64,000 nt of DNA from Parascedosporium putredinis (Eukaryota; Ascomycota; Sordariomycetes; Microascales; Microascaceae): contig CASHTG010000018.1 of the NCBI GenBank assembly GCA_949357655.1, positions 124,001 through 188,000 of the forward strand, written 5' to 3'. Position numbers and translations under genes: made by a program. Below the pieces are notes generated by a model. The model was not told the DNA's origin and ran no database searches. It saw only the letters and a list, made by a program, of their open reading frames with translations. This document shows, one piece after another, positions 1-12,613 of this stretch (the first letter of the stretch is position 1; every line of letters begins with the position of its first letter).

Positions 1-1
1 T

Positions 2-1072
2 CAACTCTGGTATACCGGGAAACACAAGGTGACTCCTGAAACACCTCGGGAGACTACGGAGCTAGAGACTCTCTGCACAGATCTTGCAAAACAGGGGCGG
101 CTTCGAAAGTCAATCAAGATCAACGCACTGGCCCTCTGGGATACCGTGAAGTCGTTAGTAACACTACAGGGATGGATCCCCTTCTCTAAAAAGCCGACAG
201 ACACGCCATTTCACTTCATCAACGACCAGGTGCCTCAATGCGTCCACAGAGCGTACCAAGCCCTTGCGCTGCAGGAAGCACGCAAGGACTTCCAACCTCT
301 CGTCTTGACAAGCTCCAACGAAGACCAATTGAAACAATGTTGGTTTCTTGGCAGCCATTGTGATATCGGGGGCGGTGACGGAAACAATGGGCTAGCGAAC
401 ATTGCCCTTTGCTGGATGATTGCGCAGCTGCAAGGGAGCATCGAATTCAAGCAGGTAGCAACCTGGGACTCCACTGGCGGCGGGAGGGTGCTCGACGGCG
501 CTACTATACTAGAGGGTGATGCTAGGAACGATACTGGGGACTCGGCTGAGCTTACCCCGAGTTGGACAACCACAATTTCCGGCTACCTGAGTTACAACTC
601 GCTCACCTGGTTCTGGGTCCCACGGGGATCCGTAGTTCGCCGGATCGGAGGCCGACGGACGGTAACTGGGACAACCACCATTGACAGTTATGAGAGAATT
701 CACTTCTCTGTTCAAGCTCTGATTGCGCTGCAATCACAACAATGGAAACTGTCAGTTCCATCGTTGGATCCATTCGAATTCTGCCAAGCTCCATCGCCGA
801 ACCCACCCGTGATCCACGAGGCGATGCGAAGACAATTTTGGAAAAGGAAAGTCGGTGAGCCCGGAGTGGAGATAGAAGAGGACACGGTGAAATACTGGGA
901 GCAAGCTATGCTCGAGCGATGGCTAGATCGGGATCTTGCCCATTTAGAGGAGATGGGCAGGGCGTTTGCAAGACATCACCCTACTGCGCATGTGGAGCCT
1001 GGACAAAATCCTTGGTCAGTCCTGATGTTCGAACGACACTTGATCCATGGGGAAAACACAGAACAACATTAG
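2..1072 (+). CDS. DUF2235 (Tle1-like) alpha/beta hydrolase, 3' part
   Basis: The frame is open from base 2, so the 5' end lies outside the window; the stop is TAG at 1070-1072. The visible part reads like the second half of a DUF2235 domain, the hydrolase fold of the bacterial Tle1 phospholipase effectors that is also common in filamentous fungi. Landmarks are ALALWDTVKSL near 127-160, the segment YQALALQEARKDF near 255-290, and GSHCDIGGGDGN followed by ALCWMIAQL near 350-430, which matches the family's late catalytic Asp/His region. The N-terminal nucleophile elbow is missing because of the window edge. The C-terminal tail (after about residue 250) is not diagnostic. Role inferred: a cytosolic lipase or esterase of unknown substrate. 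Confidence 0.8.
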   Translation, partial: QLWYTGKHKVTPETPRETTELETLCTDLAKQGRLRKSIKINALALWDTVKSLVTLQGWIPFSKKPTDTPFHFINDQVPQCVHRAYQALALQEARKDFQPLVLTSSNEDQLKQCWFLGSHCDIGGGDGNNGLANIALCWMIAQLQGSIEFKQVATWDSTGGGRVLDGATILEGDARNDTGDSAELTPSWTTTISGYLSYNSLTWFWVPRGSVVRRIGGRRTVTGTTTIDSYERIHFSVQALIALQSQQWKLSVPSLDPFEFCQAPSPNPPVIHEAMRRQFWKRKVGEPGVEIEEDTVKYWEQAMLERWLDRDLAHLEEMGRAFARHHPTAHVEPGQNPWSVLMFERHLIHGENTEQH

Positions 1073-1440
1073 TCAGGGACTTGAGGCAACTGCGAGGTTC
1101 AGACCAGCTACACTCTCGTTTTGGAGCAAATTTCCCATGATATCTACTCTGGGCCTGAGGAGCGGGACTATACAGATAACTCGCTTTTTGTGTATTAATC
1201 GGCAATACCCTAGTCAAACGCCCGTGCCTACTTTTCTCAGCTTTCCCAACTCCGACCTTTTCGTACGTCTATGAATTTATTGAATTGATGCTCTAATAAA
1301 GTACTAACACACTGCTTCTGTATTTCTTGTCTCTCATGCCAACTATCATAGTCAACTAGGCGTCCAGATGATCTGTTAACTTTCCACTTCTTCTAAGTTA
1401 TTGATTTGGGTTGACTTTGTAAACTAGTCAAGTATACAAG
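1073..1440. other. intergenic, convergent 3' ends
   Basis: This 368-bp stretch separates the 3' ends of the DUF2235 gene (+) and the DUF7702 gene (-). It is AT-rich with AATAAA-like strings (for example near 1295). I see no gene in it. Confidence 0.6.
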
Positions 1441-2278
1441 TTATGTGTAAGTAGGTTCCGAGGCCTTGGTAGGCTTTTCGAGTTTCTTGAGGGTGAGGCT
1501 GATGCCAATCACAATCGTGACGACGATAAACTCCATGACGACCGACATGCAGAGCCAAATAGTGGGGTTACCGTTGATGGAGGAGAATTCGCGGCCGTGG
1601 CTAAAGTTGGCCAGCAGCGCGTAGATGAGGCGCACGACGATGAAGGGGAGGCAGGCGGCGAAGCAGGCGAGGAGACGCTTCTCGCCGAGGGGCACGACCT
1701 GCAGCTCTTGGAGCAGGAGGGCGAAGATGGCGACGGCGCCGACGTAGACGAGGGTGAAGAGGACGACGGCGGCCTTGGAGAAGGAGTTGGGGGCTGCGTT
1801 GCCGAGCTGCTTGGCCATGTCGGAGCCGCCTTTGATGGAGAGGCCGACGGCGATGATGCTGACGAGGGAGATGACGCTGAACATTTTCTTGCCGATTTGG
1901 TGGCGTACGGGGAGGCAGCGGTTCCTAGTTAGGGGTTTAGGTTAGCGAACTAGTGCATTTTAGATTCTAGCGAGTTTTCTTATTTCGGTATACATACAGT
2001 CGAGTGAGCATTCCGATATTCAAGATGACGAGAGTGGAGACACCAATAGATTCGCAGATGAGGGCGCCGACATAGTTAGAGCGAGACGGGTTGCTAATGG
2101 TGGCAAGGCGGAAACTGGCACCGACGATTCGGATGATGGAGAAGGTAACTAGGATCAAGAAACCCGAGGATTTGTTCCAGCCGTGGCGGGTGCATAGGAG
2201 GATACCGCAGGCGAGGGAGATGACGAAGAAGATGATTTGGGCGACGGCGACGGCATCGTGATAATTGAAGTTGCCCAT
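1441..2278 (-). CDS. seven-TM DUF7702 family membrane protein
   Basis: Two exons, 2278..1998 and 1924..1441, give 254 residues. The 73-bp intron starts GTATGT and ends CTAACTAG; it splits a Leu codon and joins MLTRL to NRCLPVRHQIGKK. I count seven hydrophobic segments: about residues 10-30, 38-58, 68-92, then five to twenty residues into exon 2 (SVISLVSIIAVGL), followed by AAVVLFTLVYVGAVA, LACFAACLPFIVV and VMEFIVVTIVIGI. The start MGNFNYHDAVAVAQI and overall pattern fit the fungal DUF7702 integral membrane family, which has no assigned biochemical role. The C-terminus is short and cytosolic (LKKLEKPTKASEP). The reading frame is intact. It lies divergent to the Zn2Cys6 regulator at 3227. Confidence 0.8.
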
Positions 2279-3226
2279 GGTGGTAGCTCACTTGTGTGGG
2301 GGTGGGGTATGCAAGAAAGATGCAAGGAAGACTTCTAGGTTGTATTGAAAAGTGGTGAGCTTGGAAAGATGCTGTTTAATGTGAAGGACAAAGATCAAAG
2401 ATCAAAAGAAGTTGAGATTGAGTGCAAGACTTGAAGTGTTCAATGAGGATGGAGAGCACAGAATAGTTCTTGAGAGTCCATGAGACGAATCCTAGCTACG
2501 TTTATATCCTTTTTTCATCTTCGATACGAAGTTGAGCCTTCACTTACTATCCCGCCCCCAATAGTGAACCCTTCTATGCGTCGTCACATCGGATTTCGCG
2601 CTTGCTCGGCCAATTCCGCCTGGCTCACTCACCCTCCACCCGGCTTTTCTTGAGTTGTGTGGCGCTGCACAAGGGTTGCAGCGAGGGCTTCTCCGGTCCA
2701 TCTCTCGTTTGGGCACCAGAATCCAATCCGTGAAGAATATTTCCGGTAGGGATGCAAGGGAGGGTAATATCCCTCCCCCACCTCCTCGGCAAGAAACTTC
2801 CGTTTGCTGCAAAAGTGGATGGATGGTGCATACAAAAACCCATCGTCTAGAATTGTTTAGTGGGTGGCATTGCGAATCAAGCATTCGGGAGCTCGAATGG
2901 AATCGCCGTTTTGGGTTTAGCGGCATATTTCAGCCCTGTTTGGCTTGTCCTCACTTCTTCCGCGGGCGGCAGAGAGCCATCGAAGGATGCTCCGGTCTAG
3001 TGCACATCGAGAAGGGGATTGGCTGAATGACAGGCAGCACTGGCAAGACCTAACAAAAAGTTGCCGCTTCATCCCATTTGGCATGTGGCATGTGGCACAA
3101 AGTGGGTGTGCGAGTGCCGCGCCACGACGGGAACAAAAGCTTGGCCCTTCCCTTTGCTTTCCCAAGGGATCGCTCCTCCGAGAAACCTCGAATCAACTTC
3201 CTATTCCGGTAATCGATGAGAGCAAG
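2279..3226. promoter_or_regulatory. divergent intergenic region (DUF7702 / Zn2Cys6 regulator)
   Basis: This 948-bp region lies between two divergent start codons, so it should hold both promoters. A direct repeat of AAAGATC-type heptamers occurs at 2392-2406. Overlapping ORFs on both strands (2540-3165) look like noise: no recognisable motif and no splice continuity. I do not call a gene here. Confidence 0.5.
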
Positions 3227-5222
3227 ATGCCCAACACGGGAAAACCCTCGCAAGATTGCCATTTGTGTCGAGCACGCCGCGTCAAGGTAAGGATACTCCC
3301 AATTAGACAATTCTCCCTTGCATCGTATTCTCTTTTCTTGACTTTCTGTTCCTTTTTCCTTTTTCCTTTTACCCCGCATAGCCTACTTCCTTCTACTTCC
3401 CCACCTCCCTTTACTCTTGGCGTTTGGAGTAGTTTGCGCTGCGTCATTGAAGATCGAATGGGCCCACGACTTACACGTACTTTCGGATGCGCCTGCGCGT
3501 CCCCTTCGTTTTTCCCTTGTAGTGTGACTTGAATAAGCCCGCGTGCCTCCGATGCACAAATTACGGCGCCACCTGCCCCGGCTATCGTAGCGCCTCAGAC
3601 CTCGTGTTCCGAGTCGACAACGCCGCCACCCTCGAGCAGCGAAAGAGGAAGCAGAAGAAGAGGCAGCCCTCGCAGCAAAAGCCATCACCCCGTTCCCCGG
3701 GAAGCAGTTCCCCTTCCTCCTCCTCGTCTGGACGAAGCACCCCGCCGAGCAACACCCCTGAACCCTCCGCTGCTCTTCCCGGCACCGAAACAGCGGTCAC
3801 TGTACTCCGCCGCCAACCCCCTCCCGCCTCCCCTACGATTGTCTTACCCCCAGCGACAACCCCTCGCCGGCCCCATCTTCCAAATCTTCTCCGAAAAGCG
3901 CCCCGACGGATCCCGCTCCATCGAAAAGTTCAACTGGCTGCATGCCCTGCTGCACGACGCGCGCGAGGCCTCGTGCCTGGCCCAGACCGCGGACCTGTTC
4001 GTGGCGCTGCAGGGGGTCTCGTGCGGGACGCGCAGCCGGTGCGGTGCGAGGATGCGGATGTGGTTTACTGCCGGAGCGTGATGGCGGTGAGGAATGCGCT
4101 GAGCGATGAGGGTAAGCGGCGGGAGGATGAGACGCTTGTTGCTGTTTGGCTCTTGAGTCTGTATGAGGTAAGACGCTAGCTCATCCCTTTCTCACACGTC
4201 TGCATCCATGCCCCTGCTCCTGATTTTACTCCTGTACGGCACAGTACAGTACCATAAGGTTACCAGGCCTTCTACACTCTATTCCAACCCCTTCCACCCC
4301 ACCCTAACTCCCAAGGCGCCGCAGTTTAATCGTCTAACAAAACCAGGTTACCCGCGGCACACCGGATCCGCAAGGCGGCCCCACCCCCGCCGCCTGGGAG
4401 ATCCACACCGACGGCATCCTCGGCATCCTCCGAGCCCGCGGCCCGCACCAACTCGCCACCGAGCAGGGCCGCCGCATCTTCTGGGCCATGTTTACGCTCG
4501 TGCAGACGCGCGCCCTCGTTGCCCACGCCGAGAACCCTCCCGAGGCACGCGCCTGGCTGCGCCTTCTAGCAGACGCTGCGCCGGCGTCGCCTACCGATCG
4601 GTGCCGCGTGGTCGTGTCGACGTATATTATGGACGTGTGCGCCGTGACTGCTCGCATCATGCGCATCGTTCGTGAGGGGGACGCGGGGGTGCCTGCCTCG
4701 GCGCTGGCAGATCTCTTTGTCGAGGTTGCTCGTGTGGAGGATGCTTTTGCGAACCATCCTGAAGTGTCCGCCGCCCTCGCGCCTGAGCTCTCGCCTGCCG
4801 ATAGCTCTTCCAAAGCAGCGCGGTTCAAGCTGCACTACTGCGTCGTGCGCGCTACGGGCCTAGCTCTAGGTATGCCCGTGCCGCCCGGCATGTCCAATCC
4901 GCCCATGGTGCACGCGTACGATCGCTATCAAATCGAGCTACGGCGCCTCGCGAGCTTCCAGGTCATGACCGAGGTGGCTGCCGAGATTCTCGCGTCGGCC
5001 GAGGCCCTCATCGGACCGCTCGAGTCGCGGGCGCAGCCTGGCGTCGTGATGATTGGCTCGTGGGTGTATGGGATGCGGATGCTGCTACCTCTGATCTTTG
5101 TCGGGACGTTTTGTAAGGAGTTCTCGCCTGATCAGTCGCGGCGGGCGAATCAGTACTTGGTGCGCATTGCGAGGTATATGGGCATACGGGAGGCCGTGAA
5201 GAGGATTCCGCAAGATTCGTGA
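3227..5222 (+). CDS. Zn2Cys6 fungal transcription factor
   Basis: The start ATG at 3227 is followed directly by the binuclear zinc cluster, which is split by intron 1 (3287-3522, GTAAGG...TTGTAG) after CHLCRARRVK; exon 2 (3523-4167) opens with CDLNKPACLRCTNYGATC. Spacing is C-X2-C-X6-C-X6-C-X2-C-X6-C. A basic linker (RKRKQKKR) and a Ser/Pro-rich stretch follow. Intron 2 is 4168-4346 (GTAAGA, CTAAC branch, CCAG). Exon 3 (4347-5222) carries the alpha-helical 'fungal_TF' type C-terminal region with FWAMFTLVQTRALVAH. Between about 3850 and 4015 the natural frame shifts (IFQIFSEKRPDGSRSIEKF) and returns near G5 at 4012-4016, consistent with under-called C/G runs at 3847-3851 and 4012-4016. DNA-binding regulator, target unknown. 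Confidence 0.85.
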
Positions 5223-7190
5223 AGAGCGGTTATGGCTTGGTGAAGATGAGGGGGTCTGGGATATGTCGAGCTTTTGGCGCTTACGGCTGGTGAATCTATG
5301 CTATCATTTTACTAGGCGAGGTTCACTCGACCTTCTGTCAGGCCTTAGCTTTCACCAAAAGTGGACGGCGGCGCGGCACAAAAGGGAGCACACACTAGAT
5401 ACAGTTGGAGGCATGTTTGTTTTGAGGAACAAAATTTCCATCACGATTTGTTGCCCTTGACAAAGACATTCCTTTCTTGCCAGACGAATAACGAACCGAA
5501 TATCGTGGAGTGTCTCGAGCCTCTGATGTAGTCACGATGGGCGGAAGCGAAAGGCGCCACGCTATCTCTGATAAAACCACGGCACGGATAAAGAATGAGT
5601 CAACCGCGCGCCCGGTGCTGTTAATTCTGTTTCCACTTGGGTCGAAACGTGCTCGTCTCGGGCGTTTACTAGGCAGTCATACTTAGTAGCACATTCTGGT
5701 GGGTCCGTGGATTAGTTGTGGGAGTTTAGGGATACTAACTCCGGGCTCCGGGGTTCTGAGGTGTGTCAATATTTTTCAAAAGTGACCGAGTTTTCACGGC
5801 CCTCACCTTCTTTTATGCTAATACCGTCAGCTTCCTTTTGTCCAAGAGTGAAAAACTCCCTGTTCTATCGTGTCTTGCTGTCTCTGGACATGCACGCACC
5901 TTGAGATGCTTGGCGTAATCCCGCCCTGCGTCCTGAGAAGTGGTGGCCCAATGCCGATATGGAGAGGCCATTTTACCGGAAACAAGCTTAAAATGTGTCC
6001 GCTTTGGGACATTATAAATCAATATTCTAATGAAAGAGGCAGGACCATTTGTTTCTTTCCTTGGCGCTGTCGAAACGCTGCCATCGCGCGACTACGAGGG
6101 ACAGCGATGTTGCCCTCACCGCTTGGACGCTACGGTATTCCGCCGTGATGATCACGACTTTGATGATCAGGGAGGTGGATTTACAATTGCATCTAGGCAC
6201 ACGTTGCCATCAGAGGGTCTGAGGTTTGCGAAAGGGTGGCCGTTTCGTTTTTGGGCTGCGCCAGTCTTGCTCCATGGCCGTGGTAGGGGTACCATACACT
6301 GGTCCATGCTTGGTGGCTCAGATGATCGTCTTATTATGAAGCATGATAAACTGGAGCCCTCAGAGGCCGCGAAGAAATAAGAGTACCGTCTGTCAGTGCT
6401 TGCCGGCGACTCACTCGCGTGAAGGCGGGCAGTGCTTGTTCGTTCTATTCGTGCACAAAAAGACTTGGGTTTGGTGGCATCTCAGAATCACACGATGGTA
6501 GTACAAATTATACACGGTAACGTGGGGAAATGTATCCTGAAGGGGGAAGAGGGGGAGGATCCGAAGCAGCCGAGAGATCTGAGCAGCTTATGGGACAACG
6601 ACACTTTTCCCCGTGGGCCGTCGGAGATCGGATGGCCCGGACCACGGGGTTGTCAGAGCGCCTGCGTCTGGAGAAGCAATTGTGAATCAGTGAGGAGGGT
6701 TACGAAGTGTACGAGGTGGTATTATGGGAAGAAAGAAGCAATGTGATGGAGAGAAGGTCCTACGATGAGGTGGGCGACGTGTAGCTGGAGGCTATCTGTT
6801 CGAGTCTGTGGATTCACCCCAACAACAGAACAGCGTGCGTACTTCCCACTACCCACTGGACCAAAGGGATACCGCAGGAGTGGTACACCGACCCATACGT
6901 CGCCTTGGAGAGGAAAAAAGAGGTTTCAAAGAGCTTGTGGAGTATACCACAATTTTGATGCTCGTGATCGAGGCCGTGAAAGTGAATGAAGCTTGGGAAC
7001 ATTTGAGTGCAGCATTGGGAGTTGAAGATGACTAAAGCAGTAGTACTTGATAGAATGAAAACTCAAGAGTACAAACAGTGAGATGGAATAAAAAGTCAGT
7101 ATGTTCCGGTAACTGTTGAGCTGCTTGCGCGGCATCTCTTCGAGTCTCGTATGTATGTGACGTTGGGAACCGAAATGGGATAGCCGGTTC

Positions 7191-7216
7191 CCCACGAGAT
7201 CCCACGAGATCCCACG
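7191..7216. repeat. 10-bp tandem repeat, 2.6 copies
   Basis: The unit CCCACGAGAT occurs twice in full, followed by CCCACG. It is short and of no known function. Confidence 0.8.
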
Positions 7217-9584
7217 CCTCGTATGGAAATGTCCCCGAGGAGTTCTAGAGGCTCTGTCAGATCTAGGCCAAAACCAAGAGTAGGGTGGTGCCGATCTAAG
7301 AAGGAGCCCAACGGCAAAGCCGGAGGATTTCGCGCCGAGCGGATAGGTTAGGTCAGCGAAGGCAGCAAAAAAGAAAAAAAGGAAGAAAGGGTACAGAACG
7401 ACGTGAGATAGAGGGGACTAACATTAGTAGAAGTGGCTGATGTCGCTGCTCGCTGGTCAGTATGACGCGTTAGGGTCGCAGAGGTTCTGTAGGAGGGATG
7501 GACGATAACGGTGCACGAGCCGTGATTCGTTGCATGGGAAGAATCCCAAACTCCACCAAACTCCACCTCCCTTCAAAAGGGCCCTTATTGACCTTTAACC
7601 TGTACATGTAGTTTAAAAGGCCCCTTCCCACGCTCTGGTTAAAGTCACCCGGCGTGTTATTGGCTGAGGTTCATTGCAGTTTTTATCTCCGTACACGAAA
7701 CTCCGCTGGTTGTACCTTTCCAGCGCGCGCTGCAATTCCTTTGGTGAGAATTTAGTCTCACCTAAGATTGGGTATCGGCGATGTTGGGCCAGGTGCGCAC
7801 CTCTTGTCGGGCGGAGTAGGTCTCTACAATTTCTACATGTCGTGTCTTTGAGAACAGAAGAAGGTGGGGGAAAATAGTACACTATGAATTCATCACGATT
7901 TTTTTCCTTCTTTCTTTTTGATTAATTTTGTTATTTTTCTCCGATAACTCAATTTCTTCACGATGTGCTCTAGAGAGCGAGTCTTGTTAGGTCGGAGTTA
8001 GGGTGTAAGTGACAGCAGGATGTTAAAGACACCAAAGAGGAAAGAAGAGAAAAAGAGTCGGTAGTGAATTGCATGCATTTTCGGCAGTGTCGGATGCAAC
8101 ACAATCTCACAATCTGGCCCAAAACCAAAACACCAGGTCAAGTCCCCGTTCACGCTCATGAACCTCAAACAGGTACCAATCCCTGGGAAAGGATGAAGGA
8201 AGCGTGCGCCAAGGACTAGACCGTCGCTGTTATCGTTCTTGGGGCCTGGCCCAGTAACTATTGCGGCTTAACATTCTTAAGCGTAAGTGTGGTCCACCCC
8301 ATGTTAGTCTCCAACATCCCATCCCCCGTTTCAACTTTTTTTTTTTTCCCCTTTCGGCGGGTGAGTCAAAAATTTCCAGATTGCTAAATTGATCGAGTCG
8401 TCTCCCCGCCATTGTGGATCGGGGATCTGTCTTGGGCCCCCTCGAGTCCAACGTTGCTTATACAATCTTCCGTCCTCATCGTTCCCCTTGAGGCGTTATC
8501 TCCTAATAGTTTGGCGGAACTCCGCAAAAGAAGAGGAGGGAAAAAAAGTTTCATCGGGCTTTGTGGGGCTGCCCGGGTGGACTTTGGCCCGTTATTAGAA
8601 AGACACCAAAACCAAAAGGAGACTTGTTGCGAAATACTCGCCGATGGGTTGTCGGACTTTAGCAAGGGCAAACTCCACCACGCCTAATGAGCAAACGAGG
8701 GAGTGGTTACCAAAGGAACATCCCGCAGGAACATGCCAATTCCCTATGTTCATGGGTGGTCCAGGATGTCTCAGGCTCACGACACGCACACCCTTTTCCG
8801 CGACCGTGCCAGCGGATCGCCGGGGCGGAGTTGCTGACAGCATTTGTAAGCCCGCGAGGTACTTCCAATACCCGCCCGCACACACGTTGGGACATGGACA
8901 CGACAAGCCCAAGCTCGAATAGGCGTGCTCGTGAAGAACACATGGCGTGGCACACTCAATCACATTGTACACCGGGTTTTAGCGTTTCGACGCCAGCGCG
9001 CGAAAGGACCTAACTCGCGGCGATAACCCATAACGCAGGAAATGATGCAATTGGAGCCTCACCCCTAGGTTCTTTTTTTTTCTGTTCTTTTTTGTTCTTT
9101 TCTCCCGTCAGACTGGCACCCCTTCCCATCCCGTCTCAGCTCGATTTACTCCCTGTGATCCCTGTGATAGGACACACCATCGATAGCCGTCCCCACCCAT
9201 GTACCGCCCACCCCCTGATTGGAAATGAGTCTTTGGAAATTCCGCCAGAGGAGCGGAGCGTTATGTTGGTGCCATTTGTCATCGCTCTTAACGCCGAACC
9301 AAACCATAGGGCTAGGACCAGCACCAGCCTGGTGCGCGAGCAGAGGAGAAGCGTAGCGTCCATCCTTGTTATTGTGTTGTTGAGATCCGAAGCTTATCGG
9401 CGGTCGTTGACTTGAGATCAAGTACTTAAGAATCATGTTGCCTCAAAGGAAAACAAAAAACCTTCTTCTCGATCTCATTCAGACAGACAGCATCTTATCC
9501 ACTCTCAAGTCCCATCTCTAAAGGAGGCCCTCACTACTCCACATACTCTATAATACACCTTATTAGCACTACCATCATCACATA

Positions 9585-9607
9585 AGAGAGACAGAGAGAG
9601 AGAGAAA
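9585..9607. repeat. GA-rich microsatellite in the 5' leader of the MFS gene
   Basis: A run of GAGAGACAGAGAGAGAGAGA type lies about 28 bp before the ATG at 9635, probably within the 5' UTR. CT/GA tracts close to start codons are common in highly expressed fungal genes. Confidence 0.6.
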
Positions 9608-9634
9608 GCTCTTTCACATCACACACATCTCGCA

Positions 9635-11619
9635 ATGGATTCCGCCACAACGACCATTGCCCCCCAGCCGGGTCCGACGCCGACCGGTCTTCCATCCGCA
9701 CCCACGATGTGGTTTCCGAGAAGAAGAACCTCGACAGGTCCGACGACAGCAGCGAAAAGGCCGAAGAGACGGCAGATGAGTCTGAGGATCTCGGCGAGTA
9801 CCCCCAGGGGCTTCGCCTAACAGCCGTCGTCGTGGCGCTCGTCCTCAGCATCTTCCTGGTCGCTCTTGATATGGTATGTTAAAAACACACCCCCTGAGTT
9901 TCCAGACCCGAGAGTTGAATGCAAGAATCTAACCGTTTTGTTTCCTCGCTCCCACAGACCATCGTGGCTACCGCCATTCCCCGAATCACCGATCAGTTCC
10001 ACAGCCTAGGAGATGTCTCCTGGTATGGCGCCGCTTTCTTCATGACCATTGCCGCCTTCCAATCAACATGTACGTGAAACAACACTCTCCCGCTGCACAC
10101 AATAGTTACTAACGTGGCATCATCTACTCAGGGGGCAAGGCATACAAGTACTTCTCGCTCAAGACCTCCTTCCTCATCGCCATCGCCATCTTCGAAGTCG
10201 GCAGCTTGATCTGTGGCGTCGCCCCCAACTCCAACACCCTCATCGTCGGCCGCGCCATCGCCGGCGTCGGTGCCGCGGGTATCGGTTCCGGCGCATACAC
10301 CCTCATCGCCGTGTCTGCTCCTCCCCAGCGCCGCCCCATGTTCACCGGCATCATTGGCGCTTCCTACGGTCTCGCTAGCGTCGTCGGCCCCTTGATCGGT
10401 GGCGCTTTCACCGACCACGTCACCTGGCGATGGGCTTTCTAGTACGTCTTTCCCCTGATCGTCCTGAACCTACCCCCAAAAACGAAAAAAGAAAGAAAAC
10501 AAAAGCTAACCTCAACTCCCCACACAGCATCAACCTCCCCATCGGAGGCGTCGCCGGCGCCATCATCCTCTTCTTCTTCCAAACCCCGCCCGCCTCCGTC
10601 CCCGCCGTCGCCACCCTCAAGGAAAAGATCCTGCAGATGGACCTCGTCGGCGCCGCCCTCATCATGGGTGCCGTCGTCTGCTTCCTCCTCAGCCTGCAGT
10701 GGGCCGGCGCCACCAAGCCCTGGGACTCCTCCGAGGTCATCGGCCTGCTCGTCGGCTTCGTCGTCATCACCCTCGCCTTCGCCGTCTGGGAGTGGTACCA
10801 GGGCGAGCGCGGCATGCTCAACCCCCGCATCCTCGGCGACCGCACCATCCTCGTCTCCGCGACCTACATGTTCTTCTTCGCGGGCGCCTACTTCGTCCTC
10901 GTCTACTACCTGCCCATCTACTTCCAGTCTATTGATGGCGCGAGCCCCATCAACTCGGGTGTCCGCAACATCCCCCTCATCTTGGCCGTCACGCTGGCCA
11001 CCATCCTCTCCGGCGTCTCCATCTCCATGAACGGCATCTACACCCCCATCCTCGTCGGTGGTGCCGCCGTCGCTGCTATTGCCAGCGGTCTCCTCTACAC
11101 GCTTGACATCGGCACCGGCTCCGGCAAGTGGATCGGTTACCAGGTCCTCGCTGGTCTCGGTTTCGGCGCCGCTTTCCAGATCCCCATGATTGCTACCCAG
11201 GGCACCGTCTCCCCGAGGATCTTCCCCCGCCACGGCCATTGTTCTCTGTAAGTTTCTTACCCTATAATACACAAAAACGTTATGCGCAGCCTACTAACAC
11301 GCACGATCCAGTTTTCCAAACCATTGGCGGCGCCTTCTTCCTTTCCGGCGCTCAATCCGCCTTCATCAATGAGATGGTCAGGAAACTCGCCACCACCGCG
11401 CCCACCGTGAACCCCGGTCTCGTCCTCCTCACCGGCGCCTCCGACCTGCGCGCCGTCTTCTCGCCCGAGGAGCTCCCCGGCATCCTACAGGCCTACATGA
11501 GGGGCATCAAGCTCACCTTTGCCCTTGCCCTCGCCGGTGTTGGTGTCTCGTTCCTCATCAGCCTTGGCAGCCGGTGGTCGAGGCTCAACCCCAAGAAGAT
11601 CCAGGGCGGTGCTGTCTAA
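9635..11619 (+). CDS. MFS drug exporter, DHA14 type (14 TM)
   Basis: Five exons: 9635-9873, 9958-10069, 10132-10441, 10528-11247, 11312-11619; all four introns are GT-AG (84, 62, 86 and 64 bp). After an acidic N-terminus the first TM (TAVVVALVLSIFLVALDM) is followed by TIVATAIPRITDQF, then GRAIAGVGAAGIGSG (motif B region) and motif C, GLASVVGPLIGGAF, with WRWAFYINLPIGG across intron 3. These are hallmarks of proton-antiport multidrug/toxin exporters of the Tri12/aflT kind in the plasma membrane. Frame changes sit at C6 9660-9665, C4 11211-11214 and C5 11224-11228; adding one C at each restores VVSEKKNLD and VSPEDLPPATAIVLF. The neighbouring Zn2Cys6 gene is 4.4 kb away and no biosynthetic enzyme is near, so the substrate cannot be inferred. 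Confidence 0.88.
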
Positions 11620-12613
11620 GGGCCCAAGTCACCTAATGAATATCATGTTCTCTCATGGTTAGAGAACTTTTTTGCGCCTTGCTAGGCGCAGTGCATCATG
11701 GCTGAGTAACGGACTATGGATAGACGGTACGATCAGAATAGTACAAGGGGAAGACGGCTGCATAGACGGGATGGGGTAGATCTTCTCATCTCACGGCGTT
11801 GGTGGCTTTTAAGCGCTTAGATTGGGCTTTTGATTTCTTTCTTTTGTCTTTGGGGATAACCACGATAGCTAATAGAGTTAGACCAGTATGGTCTGGGAGA
11901 GGTAGAGGTAGAGACATACAATGCATTCCACTTTCTTATTTCATATTTTTGATCTCTGACGCTTGATGAGTTGAAACTTGATCGATCAGGACGACCGAGG
12001 ACGTCACTTGATTTATTGACAAACAAATCACATTAATTGATAAATACACCCTCCCAAGGGGTTGGTCAAGGCCTTCTAAAACTCATCAATTGATGTATTC
12101 CAGTCCATGTCGCAAAGGAAGAAGAAAAGACAGCAACGGACATGAGGAAACTCGAATTACTTCCATGCAATCGGACGCCTCCATCAACATCTCTCTAGAT
12201 GGTTTTTCTTGGCACTCAAATTGGTCCGCCCTCGCCCGGGGGTCTGGCAGCTAAGTACTCGGCAGTTAACCCGTCGCTCCTCCGCATCCATCCTCGCACA
12301 GCCATCAGCGCAGAGCAGCCGCATTCTCCCGACCTATCACGGAGCCCTCGAACTTGAGGCCCGGGGTTATTTTCCCCAATCCACCACCGATCGGCCATTG
12401 GAACAATACCGGTCTGGTATACACCTAATTTTGACGGATGCGGGGTAGTGCGCTGCTCGAGAGGGAATCGAGCATTGCTTAATTTATTTCGTCGCCCTGT
12501 ATAGTTGATTCCCCTCCTCCTCTTGGATATGACACGCTAGATTTGACAGCGGCAATTGATAGACCTTGCTGTCGGTCGAGGTCAGAGGAGGGGGAGGGGG
12601 CTTTCGCCTTTCT
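11620..12613. other. intergenic region
   Basis: This is about 1 kb between the MFS exporter and the secreted DUF8021-like gene. Short ORFs here (11817-12026, 12209-12448) have no recognisable features. The 3' part should be the promoter of the downstream gene. Confidence 0.5.

Larger units (their letters stand above)
5223..9634. other. 4.4-kb gene-poor region
   Basis: No ORF in this stretch shows a recognisable domain, clean splice continuation or coding-like composition. The longest (6030-6380, +, 116 codons) has no family signature. It contains T-rich and A-rich tracts (7890-7920, 8337-8348, 9070-9090) and a 10-bp tandem repeat at 7191-7216. It may hold long 5'/3' UTRs, an ncRNA or relics of an element; nothing decides between these. 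Confidence 0.5.

Noticed and set aside
2540..3165. Overlapping ORFs upstream of the Zn2Cys6 gene, including an in-frame extension from 2945
   Set aside because: The zinc cluster normally sits near the N-terminus and ATG 3227 gives the usual spacing; the extension has no conserved sequence.
6030..6380. 116-codon ORF in the 5.2-9.6 kb gap
   Set aside because: No signal peptide, domain or splice sites, and it overlaps other frames of the same length range; not enough to call a gene.
10439..11272. 277-codon very acidic open frame on the minus strand
   Set aside because: Antisense of the MFS exporter exon; the Asp/Glu/Gly bias mirrors the Ser/Pro/Ile codons of the real gene.
3227..11619. Zn2Cys6 regulator plus MFS exporter as a secondary-metabolite cluster
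   Set aside because: They are 4.4 kb apart and there is no backbone enzyme (PKS, NRPS, terpene synthase) or tailoring set in the window.
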